Made by a program: the position numbers and the translations under genes
Notes under the pieces: generated by a model
Told to the model about the DNA's origin: nothing
What the model saw: the letters and a program-made list of their open reading frames with translations, nothing else
Databases searched by the model: none
Assembly (NCBI RefSeq): GCF_044389085.1
Contig: NZ_JBIRXP010000001.1
Span: 1,089,625 to 1,153,624 of the forward strand
From: Isoptericola sp044389085
Lineage (GTDB): Bacteria > Actinomycetota > Actinomycetes > Actinomycetales > Cellulomonadaceae
Reading direction: 5' to 3'
Length of the DNA: 64,000 nt
Shown: in pieces, positions 8,657 to 16,359 of the stretch
Numbering within the stretch: the stretch's first letter is position 1
Layout of the letters: each line of letters begins with the position of its first letter

Positions 8657-10060
8657 TCAGCCGGCGTCGACGAGGTCCTGGACCTGGGACTGGGCCGACC
8701 GCAGCAGCTCGGCGGCGTCGGCGTCCTCGCGGGTGAGGACCGCCTGGACCACCGGGTCGAGCGCCGCGTACAGCTCCTGCGCCTTGACCGCGGGCTCAGG
8801 CACGATCGTCGCGTCCGGCAGGCTGTCGATGTACGCCTGGTAGTTCTCGCGCGGCACGTTGACGTACGGCTCGATCCAGCCGAGGTAGGTCTCGTACTGC
8901 TCCGCCGAGACCACGGGCACCTCGGGCAGCCCCACCGGCAGGTCGTCGGCCACCTGCGACTTCGCCCACGTGACCGCGGCCTCCTCGTCGACGTACCGGT
9001 CGAGGAAGTAGTACTTCGTCCACTCGAGCGCCGCGCAGACCTGGTCGGGCGTCGCCTTCGGGTTGAACCACTGGATGTTGCCGCCGCCGAGCACGCCGAC
9101 GGCGTCGTCGCCCTCCGGGAAGGGCGCGAGCCCGAAGTCCTCGGCGGGCATCCCGCGGGCGATGACCACGCTGTTGTAGAGGTTCGCCCCGTTGAGGCTC
9201 TGCCCGACGGCGCCGGCCGCGAGGTCGTCGCGGATCGTGTTGTTGTCGTGCAGGAAGTCGTCGCCCGCCGCGTCGAGGTCCCACCGCACGTCGTGCAGGA
9301 GCTGCAGGCTGTCGCGCATCCCGGGGGTGTCCAGCGTGACCGTGGTGGCGTCGCCGGTGCCCTCCTCCGCGACGTCGCCGTTCGAGTACGCCATCGACGT
9401 CAGGAGCCAGCCGCCCACGTTGCCGGTGGTGGGGATGATGAAGCCTGCCTCACCGGTCTTCTCGGAGATCGTCGCGGCGGCGTCGCGCACCTCGTCCCAC
9501 GTCGCCGGAGGCGCGTCGGGGTCCAGGCCCGCCTTGGAGAACAGCGCCCGGTCGTAGACGAGGCCCATGGTGTACGCGGCGCGGACCACGCCGTGGGTGT
9601 GCCCGTCGGCGTCCTGCGTGACCGACGTCAGCTGCGGGTTGAGCTGGCTCAGCACGTCGTCGTTCTCGACGTTCGACGTGATGTCGGCGGCCTGCCCGCG
9701 CTCGATGAGCGACTGGATGTCGGTGAAGGGCACCTGCAGGGTGGTCGGCAGGGTCCCGCCCACGAGCAGGGCGGAGAAGGTGGAGACGTCGTACTTCGTC
9801 TCCTCGTCCTCGATGGTGATGTTCGGGTGCAGCTCCTCGAACGCGGCGATCGCGTCCTCCCAGGCCTCCAGCGTGGCCGCCTGGTCCGAGGTCGGCCGCT
9901 CCCCCACGGTGATTGTCACGTCGGCGTCGGGGTCGCACGTGGCCGCGGCCTGCGTCCCCGTCTGGGGCGCCGCCCCGTCCGAGCACCCGCTCACCATGAG
10001 GCCCACGAGCGCGACGCTCGAGACCATCCCGCCGACGCGGCTCCAACGACGCTCTGACAT
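8657..10060 (-). CDS. sugar ABC transporter substrate-binding lipoprotein
   Basis: 467 residues from an ATG at 10060 with AAGGAG seven bases upstream; the longer open frame is rejected because it runs through the promoter and operator. A type II signal peptide ends in LMVSGC, so Cys is lipidated and the protein is anchored outside the membrane. The mature part has the family 1 solute-binding fold (VTITVGERPTSDQAATLEAWEDAI, EELHPNITIE). As first gene of the importer operon it sets substrate specificity. The ligand is probably an oligosaccharide of the polymer cut by the downstream hydrolase. Regulation is by the LacI-type operator at 10100-10113. Confidence 0.9.
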   Translation of the reverse strand: MSERRWSRVGGMVSSVALVGLMVSGCSDGAAPQTGTQAAATCDPDADVTITVGERPTSDQAATLEAWEDAIAAFEELHPNITIEDEETKYDVSTFSALLVGGTLPTTLQVPFTDIQSLIERGQAADITSNVENDDVLSQLNPQLTSVTQDADGHTHGVVRAAYTMGLVYDRALFSKAGLDPDAPPATWDEVRDAAATISEKTGEAGFIIPTTGNVGGWLLTSMAYSNGDVAEEGTGDATTVTLDTPGMRDSLQLLHDVRWDLDAAGDDFLHDNNTIRDDLAAGAVGQSLNGANLYNSVVIARGMPAEDFGLAPFPEGDDAVGVLGGGNIQWFNPKATPDQVCAALEWTKYYFLDRYVDEEAAVTWAKSQVADDLPVGLPEVPVVSAEQYETYLGWIEPYVNVPRENYQAYIDSLPDATIVPEPAVKAQELYAALDPVVQAVLTREDADAAELLRSAQSQVQDLVDAG

Positions 10061-10099
10061 GCCTCTACTCCTTCGTAGAACTCCTGGGACCCGGTCGCA

Positions 10100-10113
10100 T
10101 AAAACCGGTTTCA
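10100..10113 (-). promoter_or_regulatory. LacI-type operator of the transporter operon
   Basis: The 14-mer TAAAACCGGTTTCA contains the perfect palindrome AAACCGGTTT with the central CG characteristic of LacI-family sites. It differs at two positions from the site at 10828-10841. A possible promoter lies just upstream on the minus strand: TTGACA at 10151-10156 and CACGCT at 10128-10133, spacer 17. That would put the operator at about +8 to +21, a position that blocks elongation. The binding protein is inferred to be the LacI gene at 957-1952. Confidence 0.75.
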
Positions 10114-10127
10114 CTGCTCGTTCCCAC

Positions 10128-10156
10128 AGCGTGCCCGCGGGTCGCAGGACTGTCAA
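10128..10156 (-). promoter_or_regulatory. putative promoter of the sugar transporter operon
   Basis: The minus strand shows a perfect -35 hexamer TTGACA (10151-10156), a 17-base spacer and CACGCT (10128-10133) as a weak -10. It lies between the esterase stop and the binding-protein start, directly upstream of the LacI-type operator. The -35 is convincing, the -10 less so. Confidence 0.5.
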
Positions 10157-10178
10157 CCCCCTGATCTCTCGGAGATCC

Positions 10179-10817
10179 TCAGCCCGCGGCCGTCCAGCCC
10201 TCGCGGGCGAGCCACGCCTCGCACGCCCGCGTCCAGCCGACCCAGTCCGGGTCCAGCCCGCAGCCATGGCCGCCCACCGGGTACAGGTGCAGCTCGTGCG
10301 GCACGTCGGCGGCGGCCAGCGCCGACGACAGCAGCAGCGAGTGCTCGGCCGGAACCTTCGGGTCGTCGAAGGAGTGAAAGACGAAGAAGGGGGGCGCCTC
10401 GGGGGTCACCAGCGCGTCGAGCGACAGCGCGGCACGCCGCTCCGGGGTGTCGCTCTCTCCGAGCAGCACGCTGGCAGAGTCGCGGTGCACGTGCCGCTGG
10501 AGCGTCACGACGGGGTACCCCAGCACCGCACCGTCGACGCGGGACGACGGGCTCGGGGGCGCCAGCGCGGCCAGTCCCGCGGCATGCCCTCCGGCGGAGA
10601 AGCCCACGAGCAGCACCCGATCGACGCCTTCCGACCGGAGCTTGGCGACCTGAGCCGAGATCGCCAGGTGCGCCGTCGGGTGTGCACTGTTGAGCGGGTA
10701 CCGCAGCACGCTGGCCTGCAGCCCGATGCCCTGCAGCCATGCCGCCACCGGCTCCGCCTCGTGTGAAGCGTGCGTGCGGTAGCCCCCACCAGGGAGCACC
10801 AGAGCATGATGTGTCAT
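10179..10817 (-). CDS. alpha/beta hydrolase, BD-FAE / acetylxylan-esterase-like
   Basis: 212 residues. The fold marks are LVLPGGGY near residues 6-13 (oxyanion-hole strand), nucleophile elbow G-F-S74-A-G, acid candidate Asp151/152 in FDDPKVP and His184 in GGHGCG. No signal peptide is present, so it acts in the cytoplasm. The best family match is the small BD-FAE-like esterases that remove acetyl or feruloyl groups from xylan-type oligosaccharides. It has its own LacI-type operator immediately upstream, so it belongs to the same regulon as the sugar transporter. It would then deacylate imported oligosaccharides. The exact ester substrate is unknown. Confidence 0.82.
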   Translation of the reverse strand: MTHHALVLPGGGYRTHASHEAEPVAAWLQGIGLQASVLRYPLNSAHPTAHLAISAQVAKLRSEGVDRVLLVGFSAGGHAAGLAALAPPSPSSRVDGAVLGYPVVTLQRHVHRDSASVLLGESDTPERRAALSLDALVTPEAPPFFVFHSFDDPKVPAEHSLLLSSALAAADVPHELHLYPVGGHGCGLDPDWVGWTRACEAWLAREGWTAAG

Positions 10818-10827
10818 CGGCCATCCT

Positions 10828-10841
10828 TGAAACCAGTTTCA
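10828..10841 (-). promoter_or_regulatory. LacI-type operator of the esterase gene
   Basis: TGAAACCAGTTTCA is a 14-mer with perfect TGAAAC/GTTTCA arms. It ends directly at the AAGG ribosome-binding site of the esterase. Candidate promoter elements on the minus strand are TTGCTC (10876-10881) and CACTCT (10852-10857), spacer 18, placing the operator at about +4. It matches the site before the transporter operon at 12 of 14 positions. Confidence 0.75.
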
Positions 10842-10931
10842 CGGACGCGCAAGAGTGTCACCCCTGCCCCGAGGTGAGCAAGTCGTGACCGACACCGTGA
10901 ACGCTCGACGACGACAGGCCCGTGCAACGAC

Positions 10932-10969
10932 GGCGAAGGTCCTGCCCTCGCGAGGGCAGGACCTTCGCC
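10932..10969. terminator. 38-bp perfect palindrome, terminator-like
   Basis: The two 19-base arms pair perfectly around the centre at 10950/10951 (core CCCTCGCGAGGG). It lies about 100 bases after the stop of the leftward SMP-30-like lipoprotein gene and about 50 bases before the promoter region of the esterase. The likely role is transcription termination or insulation between the two units. There is no T-run on either side, so a classical Rho-independent terminator is not proven. Confidence 0.55.
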
Positions 10970-11068
10970 CGGCAGAAGCCGGGTGAGCGGGGACGACAGC
11001 GCTAGTTCCGGCTCTCCTCCGCACGTGGGGCCGGCGACCAGGAGGCCGGCGCCGCGTCGATCACCTGT

Positions 11069-12106
11069 TCAGCCGCCGTTGGACTGGCGCACTCCCTCGG
11101 CGAGGGCGTCGAACCGGTAGACGTGCCCGCCGTCCGGCCCGCTCACCGTGGCGTACGCGTCGGTGGTCCCGGGCCGGATGGCGAGGTTGGTGGCGGAGTC
11201 GAGGTCGCCGTCGGCGGCGGGGACGGTGATCGTGGCGAGGTGCTCTCCGTCGGGGGCGTGGACGAGGATCCGCGGCACGCCGTGCACGGCCTGGTAGACG
11301 TTGCCCGCGGCGTCGACAGCGTTGGAGTCCGTCTGCGCCGTCCCGTTGTCGACGTGCATCCCGGTGTGCCCGGCCGTGACGGAGGTGCGGTCGTCGTTCA
11401 GGGTGAGGCGGTCGATGCGGTTGGCGTCGAGCTGGCTGACCCACAGCGCGCCGTCGTCGAGGTCGAAGGAGATGCCGTTGGGGTTGGGCTGGCGGTCGGC
11501 CAGGACGGTGACCTTCCCGGTGCGGTGGTCGACCCGAAGCACCCGGCCCGACGGCTCGGCGTCCGGGTAGGTCGTGTACGCGGAGTCGGTGACGAACATG
11601 TTCCCGGCGTCGTCGAACGCGAGGTCGTCGGGGTGCATCGCGGTGCCCTTGATCCGGCCGGCGGCGACGGTGCGCGGGTCCTCACCGCCCGGGGTGACGC
11701 TGAGGATCCGGCCGTTCGCGTAGTCCGTGAGGTACAGCCGTCCGTCGGCGGGGCTGAACTGCGCGGAGGTGTACGCGCCCTTGTCGTCCGTGTAGACGGT
11801 GCTGACCTCCTCGGTGTCCAGGTCGACCGCCATCACCTTGGGCCCGCCGGGCGGCGCGGTGACGTCCACCAGGTACAGGCGACCGTCGTCGCCGAACGTC
11901 GGACCCTCGAGCAGCGTCATCCCCGTCGCCTCGTGCACGGAGCTGACCTGGAGCACGTGCTCGGCCGTCCGCTCGGACGCCGTGCGGTCGGTGCCGCCGA
12001 GGGACGCGTCCCCCGACTGCGAGGCCGGCGCGGTCGCGCACCCGGCGAGCAGCAGCAGGGGAACGGCGGTCCATGCGACCGCTCGGGTGCGGATCGTGCG
12101 CCTCAT
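11069..12106 (-). CDS. SMP-30/gluconolactonase-like beta-propeller lipoprotein
   Basis: 345 residues from an ATG at 12106 that overlaps the monooxygenase stop (ATGA). A lipoprotein signal peptide ends in LLLAGC. The mature protein shows beta-propeller strands of the SMP-30/strictosidine-synthase-like type (GPTFGDDGRLYLVD, HPDDLAFDDAGNMFVTD, NPNGISFDLDDGALWVSQ). Many relatives are calcium-dependent lactonases or esterases. Because it is coupled to a Baeyer-Villiger monooxygenase, which makes esters or lactones from ketones, I infer that it may hydrolyse that product. The outer-face location of a lipoprotein against a cytosolic oxygenase makes this uncertain. Confidence 0.8.
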   Translation of the reverse strand: MRRTIRTRAVAWTAVPLLLLAGCATAPASQSGDASLGGTDRTASERTAEHVLQVSSVHEATGMTLLEGPTFGDDGRLYLVDVTAPPGGPKVMAVDLDTEEVSTVYTDDKGAYTSAQFSPADGRLYLTDYANGRILSVTPGGEDPRTVAAGRIKGTAMHPDDLAFDDAGNMFVTDSAYTTYPDAEPSGRVLRVDHRTGKVTVLADRQPNPNGISFDLDDGALWVSQLDANRIDRLTLNDDRTSVTAGHTGMHVDNGTAQTDSNAVDAAGNVYQAVHGVPRILVHAPDGEHLATITVPAADGDLDSATNLAIRPGTTDAYATVSGPDGGHVYRFDALAEGVRQSNGG

Positions 12107-13971
12107 GCGGTCACCCCCGTGCTGTCGCCGATGGAGGCGTCGGGCGGCACCAGGACATCGCCCATGTCGCCCTCGCGCCACGCGGCCAGCAGGCGGTGGA
12201 ACGCGACGGGGCCGGGGCTGTACGACGTCGGGGTCGCGCGCCGCGTGCCCTCGCCGTTGTAGTAGCCGGGGGTGCACTCGGCGAGGAAGGCCGAGTTGTC
12301 GACCGCGACGTCGAGGATCGTGTCGCACCAGGCCTGCTCGGCCTCGGCGGTGGGCTCGACGTACCGGGCGCCCGCCTTGGCCGCCCGGGCCAGGACGGCG
12401 GCGATGTGCTCGGCCTGCTCGGTGAGGATGTGCACGAAGTTCACCGAGTTCGCGTTCTGCATCGCCCCCAGGTGGAACAGGTTCGGGAAGCCGTGGGAGG
12501 AGAAGCCGTGCAGGGTGCGCGGCCCGCGCCCCCACGCCTCGAGCAGCGTGGTCCCGCCGCGCCCGTGCACCGGCATCGTGCCCGAGACGACGCCGGAGAC
12601 CCCGACCTCGAACCCGGTCGCGAAGACCACGCAGTCGACCTCGTACTCGGCCTCCCCCACGACGACGCCGGTCTCCGTCATGCGGGTGATGCCGCCGTGG
12701 TCGGCGGTGTCGACCAGGGTGACGTTCTCCCGGTTGAACGCCTGCAGGTACAGGTCGGAGAACCCGGGCCGCTTGCACATGTACCGGTACCAGGGCTTCA
12801 GCGCCTCGGCCGTGGCCGGGTCCTCCACGACGGCGTCGACGCGGGCGCGGATGCGGTTCATCGTCGCGAAGTCGGCCAGCTCGTCGAGGCGCTCGCGCTC
12901 GGCCGGCTCGAGCGTCGTGTCGACCGCGCCGGTGATCATCTGCCGCTGCAGGCGCGCCGTCGCCGTCCACCCATCCCGCGTGAGGTCCTCGTCCACGTCC
13001 TCGCCGGACAGGATCGCGAGGAAGTTCTCCATCCGCCGCAGCTGCCAGCCCGGCCGCAGGGACGCCGCCCACGCGGGGTCGGTGGGCCGGTTGTCGCGCA
13101 CGTCCACCGACGACGGCGTGCGCTGCATGACGTACAGGTGCGCCGCGTCGCGGGCCACGTGCGGGATCACCTGCAGCCCGGTCGCCCCCGTGCCGACGAC
13201 GGCCACGCGCTTGTCCGCGAGGCCCACCATCCCGCCCTCGGCGCTGCCGCCGGTGTAGCCGTAGTCCCACCGGCTGGTGTGGAAGGTGTGCCCGCGGAAG
13301 TCCTCGATCCCGGGGATCCCGGGGAGCTTCGGCTGCGTGAGGGTGCCGGAGGACACGATCACGTAGCGGGCGCGCATCGCGTCCCCGCGGTCGGTGCGCA
13401 CGAGCCATTCCGCGGCGTCCTCGTCCCAGGTGAGCTCGGTGACCCGGGTGTGGAAGACGGCGTCGCGGTACAGGCCGTAGTGCTCGGCGATCCGCACCGC
13501 GTGCCGGCGGATCTCCTCGCCCGGCGCGTACCGCATCGACGGGACGTAGCCCGTCTCCTCCAGCAGCGGCATGTACACGTACGACTCGATGTCGCAGTGG
13601 ATCCCGGGGTAGCGGTTCCAGTACCAGGTGCCGCCGAAGTCTCCGGCCTCGTCGAGCATCCGGATCGAGCCGAACCCCGCCTCGCGCAGCCGGGCGCCCG
13701 TCACCAGTCCGCCGAAGCCACCACCCACGACGAGCACCTCGACGCGGTCGGTCAGCGGCTCACGCTCCGTGCGCTCCGTGTACGGGTCCTTCGCGTAGTA
13801 GCCGAACTCCCCCGCGGCGCGGCGGTACTGCGCCAGGCCGTCCGGGCGGATGCGGCGGTCTCGCTCCCGGCGGTACTTCTCCCGCAACGCTGCCGGGTCG
13901 AACCCGAGGTCCGGCTCGAGCGCGGGACGCGTCGCGGATGCCGGGTCGGACGTGCTGCTGACGTGGGTCAA
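12103..13971 (-). CDS. flavin-dependent Baeyer-Villiger monooxygenase
   Basis: 622 residues from a TTG at 13971 with GAAAGG eight to nine bases upstream; an in-frame start at 14028 lacks a clear site. The FAD-binding GGGFGG is at residues 83-88. The BVMO fingerprint F-x-G-x3-H-x3-W-D is at Phe225-Gly227-His231-Trp235-Asp236, and the NADPH-binding GTGATG follows. Such enzymes insert oxygen next to a ketone to give esters or lactones, using NADPH and O2. It heads a two-gene operon with the SMP-30-like lipoprotein and is divergent from a TetR repressor with a palindromic site between them. The substrate is unknown; the 622-residue length suits the phenylacetone/cyclododecanone-type group. Confidence 0.9.
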   Translation of the reverse strand: MTHVSSTSDPASATRPALEPDLGFDPAALREKYRRERDRRIRPDGLAQYRRAAGEFGYYAKDPYTERTEREPLTDRVEVLVVGGGFGGLVTGARLREAGFGSIRMLDEAGDFGGTWYWNRYPGIHCDIESYVYMPLLEETGYVPSMRYAPGEEIRRHAVRIAEHYGLYRDAVFHTRVTELTWDEDAAEWLVRTDRGDAMRARYVIVSSGTLTQPKLPGIPGIEDFRGHTFHTSRWDYGYTGGSAEGGMVGLADKRVAVVGTGATGLQVIPHVARDAAHLYVMQRTPSSVDVRDNRPTDPAWAASLRPGWQLRRMENFLAILSGEDVDEDLTRDGWTATARLQRQMITGAVDTTLEPAERERLDELADFATMNRIRARVDAVVEDPATAEALKPWYRYMCKRPGFSDLYLQAFNRENVTLVDTADHGGITRMTETGVVVGEAEYEVDCVVFATGFEVGVSGVVSGTMPVHGRGGTTLLEAWGRGPRTLHGFSSHGFPNLFHLGAMQNANSVNFVHILTEQAEHIAAVLARAAKAGARYVEPTAEAEQAWCDTILDVAVDNSAFLAECTPGYYNGEGTRRATPTSYSPGPVAFHRLLAAWREGDMGDVLVPPDASIGDSTGVTA

Positions 13972-14108
13972 GGGGCTGCCTTTCGTCGAGACGCGGGCCG
14001 GGCCCGCGCCCCGACGCCCGGGGCACACCGAGGCACACCGAGGCCGGGGTCCGGCCCGGCCTCCTCACCGTGGCGACGAGCACCGGTGCCCCGGTCACCC
14101 GTCTCAGG

Positions 14109-14130
14109 AAACGTACATCACGGTACGTTT
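14109..14130. promoter_or_regulatory. TetR-type operator between BVMO and tetR genes
   Basis: Perfect 8-base arms AAACGTAC and GTACGTTT are separated by six bases (ATCACG), 22 bp in all. The site lies in the divergent intergenic region 13972-14180. The size and symmetry fit a TetR dimer site. I infer that the downstream TetR protein controls both itself and the monooxygenase operon. Confidence 0.8.
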
Positions 14131-14167
14131 TGGCGACAGCCCGCCGCCCCGCGTGTCGAGGGGTCGG

Positions 14168-14173
14168 TACGCT
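14168..14173 (+). promoter_or_regulatory. -10 hexamer TACGCT, leaderless arrangement
   Basis: TACGCT matches TANNNT and ends 7 bases before the ATG of the TetR gene at 14181. Transcription would start at or within a base of the start codon. No Shine-Dalgarno sequence is visible. No good -35 was identified. Confidence 0.45.
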
Positions 14174-14180
14174 CAGGTCC

Positions 14181-14765
14181 ATGACGGAGGGTTCACCGGG
14201 GGCTCCCACGCGTCGCGACGCGGCGCGCAACCGCGAACGCCTCGTCGCCGCCGCACGGCAGGTCCTGGCACGGCAGGGCCCCGACGTCCCCCTCGAGGAG
14301 ATCTCCGCCGCGGCCGGCGTCAGCCGGACGACCCTGCACCGCCACTTCCCCACCCGTGAGGACCTCGCCACCGCCGTCCTCGAGCAGAACGTCGCGGACA
14401 TCGAGGCCCACGCCGCCGACCTGGCGGGCGACGCCCACGGGGCCGAGGCGCTCTTCCACCACCTGCTCGACATCCAGCGCGACGCCCCCTGGCTCGCCAG
14501 GGTCGTCGCCCGGCAGCAGGGCTCGGGGGTGGGTCACCTGGCCCGGCGCACCGCCGACGCCCTCGACCCCCTCGTGAGGCTGGCCCGCCGGCACGGCCGC
14601 ACCCACCCCGGGGTGACGACCGACGACGTCCTCGCCGCACTGCCGATGGCCATGGCCGCCCAGGCGGCCGCCGAGCACCAGGGCGCGGACGGAGACCCGC
14701 GCCGGTGGGGGCAGGGCCGCACGATCCTGCACCGAGGACTGTTCACCACCCCACCGCCAGGCTGA
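14181..14765 (+). CDS. TetR-family transcriptional regulator
   Basis: 194 residues from the ATG at 14181. The N-terminal helix-turn-helix spans roughly residues 15-60 (RNRERLVAAARQVLARQG, then VSRTTLHRHFPTREDL). The C-terminal ligand-binding helices are unlike any family I can name. It is divergent from the BVMO gene, with a 22-bp inverted repeat between them, so it most likely represses the monooxygenase operon and responds to its ketone substrate or product. The longer open frame upstream runs through the operator and is not used. Confidence 0.88.
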   Translation: MTEGSPGAPTRRDAARNRERLVAAARQVLARQGPDVPLEEISAAAGVSRTTLHRHFPTREDLATAVLEQNVADIEAHAADLAGDAHGAEALFHHLLDIQRDAPWLARVVARQQGSGVGHLARRTADALDPLVRLARRHGRTHPGVTTDDVLAALPMAMAAQAAAEHQGADGDPRRWGQGRTILHRGLFTTPPPG

Positions 14766-14856
14766 GCCCGGCGGTCCGTCCCGCCGGCTTCGCCGTCAGG
14801 CCCCGTCGCCCGGGACCGCGCGCCGCGCAGGGATCGCGTCGAAGGGTGAGCCGATC

Positions 14857-15276
14857 TCAGGCACCGGCTCCGGCTGTCGCCCGCGCCGCGCCCTCCGCGC
14901 GGCACTGCGCGCAGGTGCCGAAGAGCTCCACCTCGTGGGTGATGTCCGCGAACCCGTACCTCGCCCCGACCTCGCTCGTCCAGCGCTCGACGCTCGGGCC
15001 GTCGATCTCCTCGGCACGGCCGCAGCCGCGGCAGACCAGGTGGTGGTGGTGCGCCCGCGTCTCGCAGCGCCGGTAGAGGTTCTCCCCCTCCCCGGTCCGC
15101 ACCGTGTCGAGCTCGCCCGCGTCGGCGAGCCGCTGCAGCCCGCGATAGACGGTCGCGAGACCGACCTTGTCGCCGCGGTCGAGGAGCGTGCGATGGATCT
15201 CCTGCGCGCTGCGGAACTCGGCCATGTCGTCGATCGCGTCGTTGAGCGCCGCGCGCTGGCGGGTCATCCGTGCCAC
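14857..15276 (-). CDS. zur: Fur-family regulator, Zur type
   Basis: 139 residues from a GTG at 15276 preceded by a strong GAAGGAGGTGA. It has the Fur winged helix (FRSAQEIHRTLLDRGDKVGLATVYRGL region). The dimerisation domain carries metal ligands: a HHHH run, CRGCGRAEEI and CAQCRAEG, the two CxxC pairs of the structural zinc site. It is the downstream neighbour of zinc-binding lipoprotein, AztD-like and zinc-free ribosomal protein genes, all with Zur-type boxes. This points to zinc rather than iron or peroxide sensing. The hairpin at 15300-15338 separates it from the upstream gene, so it may have partly independent transcription. Confidence 0.87.
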   Translation of the reverse strand: MARMTRQRAALNDAIDDMAEFRSAQEIHRTLLDRGDKVGLATVYRGLQRLADAGELDTVRTGEGENLYRRCETRAHHHHLVCRGCGRAEEIDGPSVERWTSEVGARYGFADITHEVELFGTCAQCRAEGAARATAGAGA

Positions 15277-15299
15277 GGCGGTCACCTCCTTCACCCACG

Positions 15300-15338
15300 G
15301 GAACACCCGAGGATCTCACAGGATTCCTCGGGTGTTCC
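15300..15338 (-). terminator. hairpin between zinc-binding lipoprotein gene and zur
   Basis: A 14-bp perfect stem (15300-15313 with 15325-15338, arm GGAACACCCGAGGA) encloses an 11-base loop. It lies 46 bases beyond the stop of the zinc-binding lipoprotein gene and just before the zur ribosome-binding site. No T-run follows. It fits a terminator or attenuating hairpin. Confidence 0.55.
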
Positions 15339-15383
15339 GCGGCGGGCCGACGGCGGGAACGGCGCCGAGCGGCCGCCCGGGGG

Positions 15384-16271
15384 CTATGCCGGCGCGTCGC
15401 AGGTGAGCCCGTCCCGCAGCGCGACGAGGTTGGCCCGCATGACGTCGAGGTAGTCGGCCTCGGGGTCGGCCTGCCCCTCGATCGGGTCGAGACGGTCCGT
15501 GGCGATGCCCAGGTCGTCGGCGAGCGTCTCGGCGACCTTGGGGCTGGTGATGACCTCGAAGTAGACGGTCCTGACGCCCGCCTCCTCGACCACGGACCGC
15601 ACGTGGCGCAACCTGGCGGGCGAGGGCTCGACCTCCGGGTCGATCCCCACGATGCCGACCTGCTGGAGGTCGTAGCGCTCGGCGAGGTAGCCGAAGGCCT
15701 CGTGCGACGTGACGACGGTGGCCCCCGCGCACGGCGCCAGCTCGGTGCGGTACTCCTCGTCGAGGATGGCGAGCTCCTCGGCGAGCGCGTCGGCGTTCGC
15801 CGTGAACTCGGCGGCATGGTCGGGGTCGACCGAGGCCAGCCGGTCCGCGACGTCCCGGGCGACGTCGGCGAGCAGAGCGGGGTCCTGCCAGAAGTGCGGG
15901 TCCTCGGCGCCCTGGCCCGTGAGGCCGGCGACCTCGGCCGTGTCGAGGGCGAGCCGGGGCGGGCTCGTCGCGATCGCCTCGTCCACCGCGGCCTGCATGC
16001 CGGAGAGGTAGACCACGAGGTCGGCGCTGCCGAGCTTCCGCACCTGGGCGGGCGAGAGCTCCAGGCTGTGCGGGTCGGCCGCGGGGGGCGTGAGGTTGCT
16101 CGCCGTCACGTGCACGCCGCCGACCCGCTCGGCGACGAACTGCAGCGGGTAGAAGGACGCGAGGACGTCCAGCTTCTGGCTCCCTGACGCAGGGGCGCAG
16201 GCGCCGAGCGCCCCCGCGGACAGGACGCAGGCGAGCAGGGCGGTGAGGGTGCGGCGGGCGTGCGGACGCAT
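15384..16271 (-). CDS. zinc ABC transporter substrate-binding lipoprotein (ZnuA/AztC-like)
   Basis: 295 residues from the ATG at 16271 with GGGAG upstream. The lipoprotein signal ends in GALGAC. The cluster 9 metal-binding fold is evident: FYPLQFVAERVGG, then histidine ligands in AADPHSLELSP and EDPHFWQDP, VTSHEAFGYLAERY, and a late acidic ligand region. It captures Zn(II) outside the membrane for an ABC importer. No cognate permease or ATPase lies in this window, so those must be elsewhere. It is downstream of the AztD-like chaperone, as in azt systems where AztD loads AztC. It is expected to be Zur-repressed through the box at 17837-17857. Confidence 0.88.
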   Translation of the reverse strand: MRPHARRTLTALLACVLSAGALGACAPASGSQKLDVLASFYPLQFVAERVGGVHVTASNLTPPAADPHSLELSPAQVRKLGSADLVVYLSGMQAAVDEAIATSPPRLALDTAEVAGLTGQGAEDPHFWQDPALLADVARDVADRLASVDPDHAAEFTANADALAEELAILDEEYRTELAPCAGATVVTSHEAFGYLAERYDLQQVGIVGIDPEVEPSPARLRHVRSVVEEAGVRTVYFEVITSPKVAETLADDLGIATDRLDPIEGQADPEADYLDVMRANLVALRDGLTCDAPA

Positions 16272-16307
16272 GGGGAGGCTCCCGGGGTTGTGCTGCTGCT
16301 GGCATGC

Positions 16308-16341
16308 GACGGCGGCGGCACCCGCGGGTGCCGCCGCCGTC
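16308..16341 (-). terminator. 34-bp perfect palindrome between aztD-like and zinc-binding protein genes
   Basis: The sequence 16308-16341 is fully self-complementary around CCCGCGGG, with only C and G plus two A-T pairs per arm. It lies 19 bases after the AztD-like stop and 37 bases before the next start. A very stable hairpin here could reduce read-through or protect the upstream mRNA. There is no T-run. Confidence 0.5.
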
Positions 16342-16359
16342 CGAAGGACGCGCCGGGCG

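Noticed and set aside
10839..11024. 61-codon minus-strand frame upstream of the esterase
   Set aside because: It reads through the 38-bp palindrome and the candidate promoter and shows no ribosome-binding site or domain.
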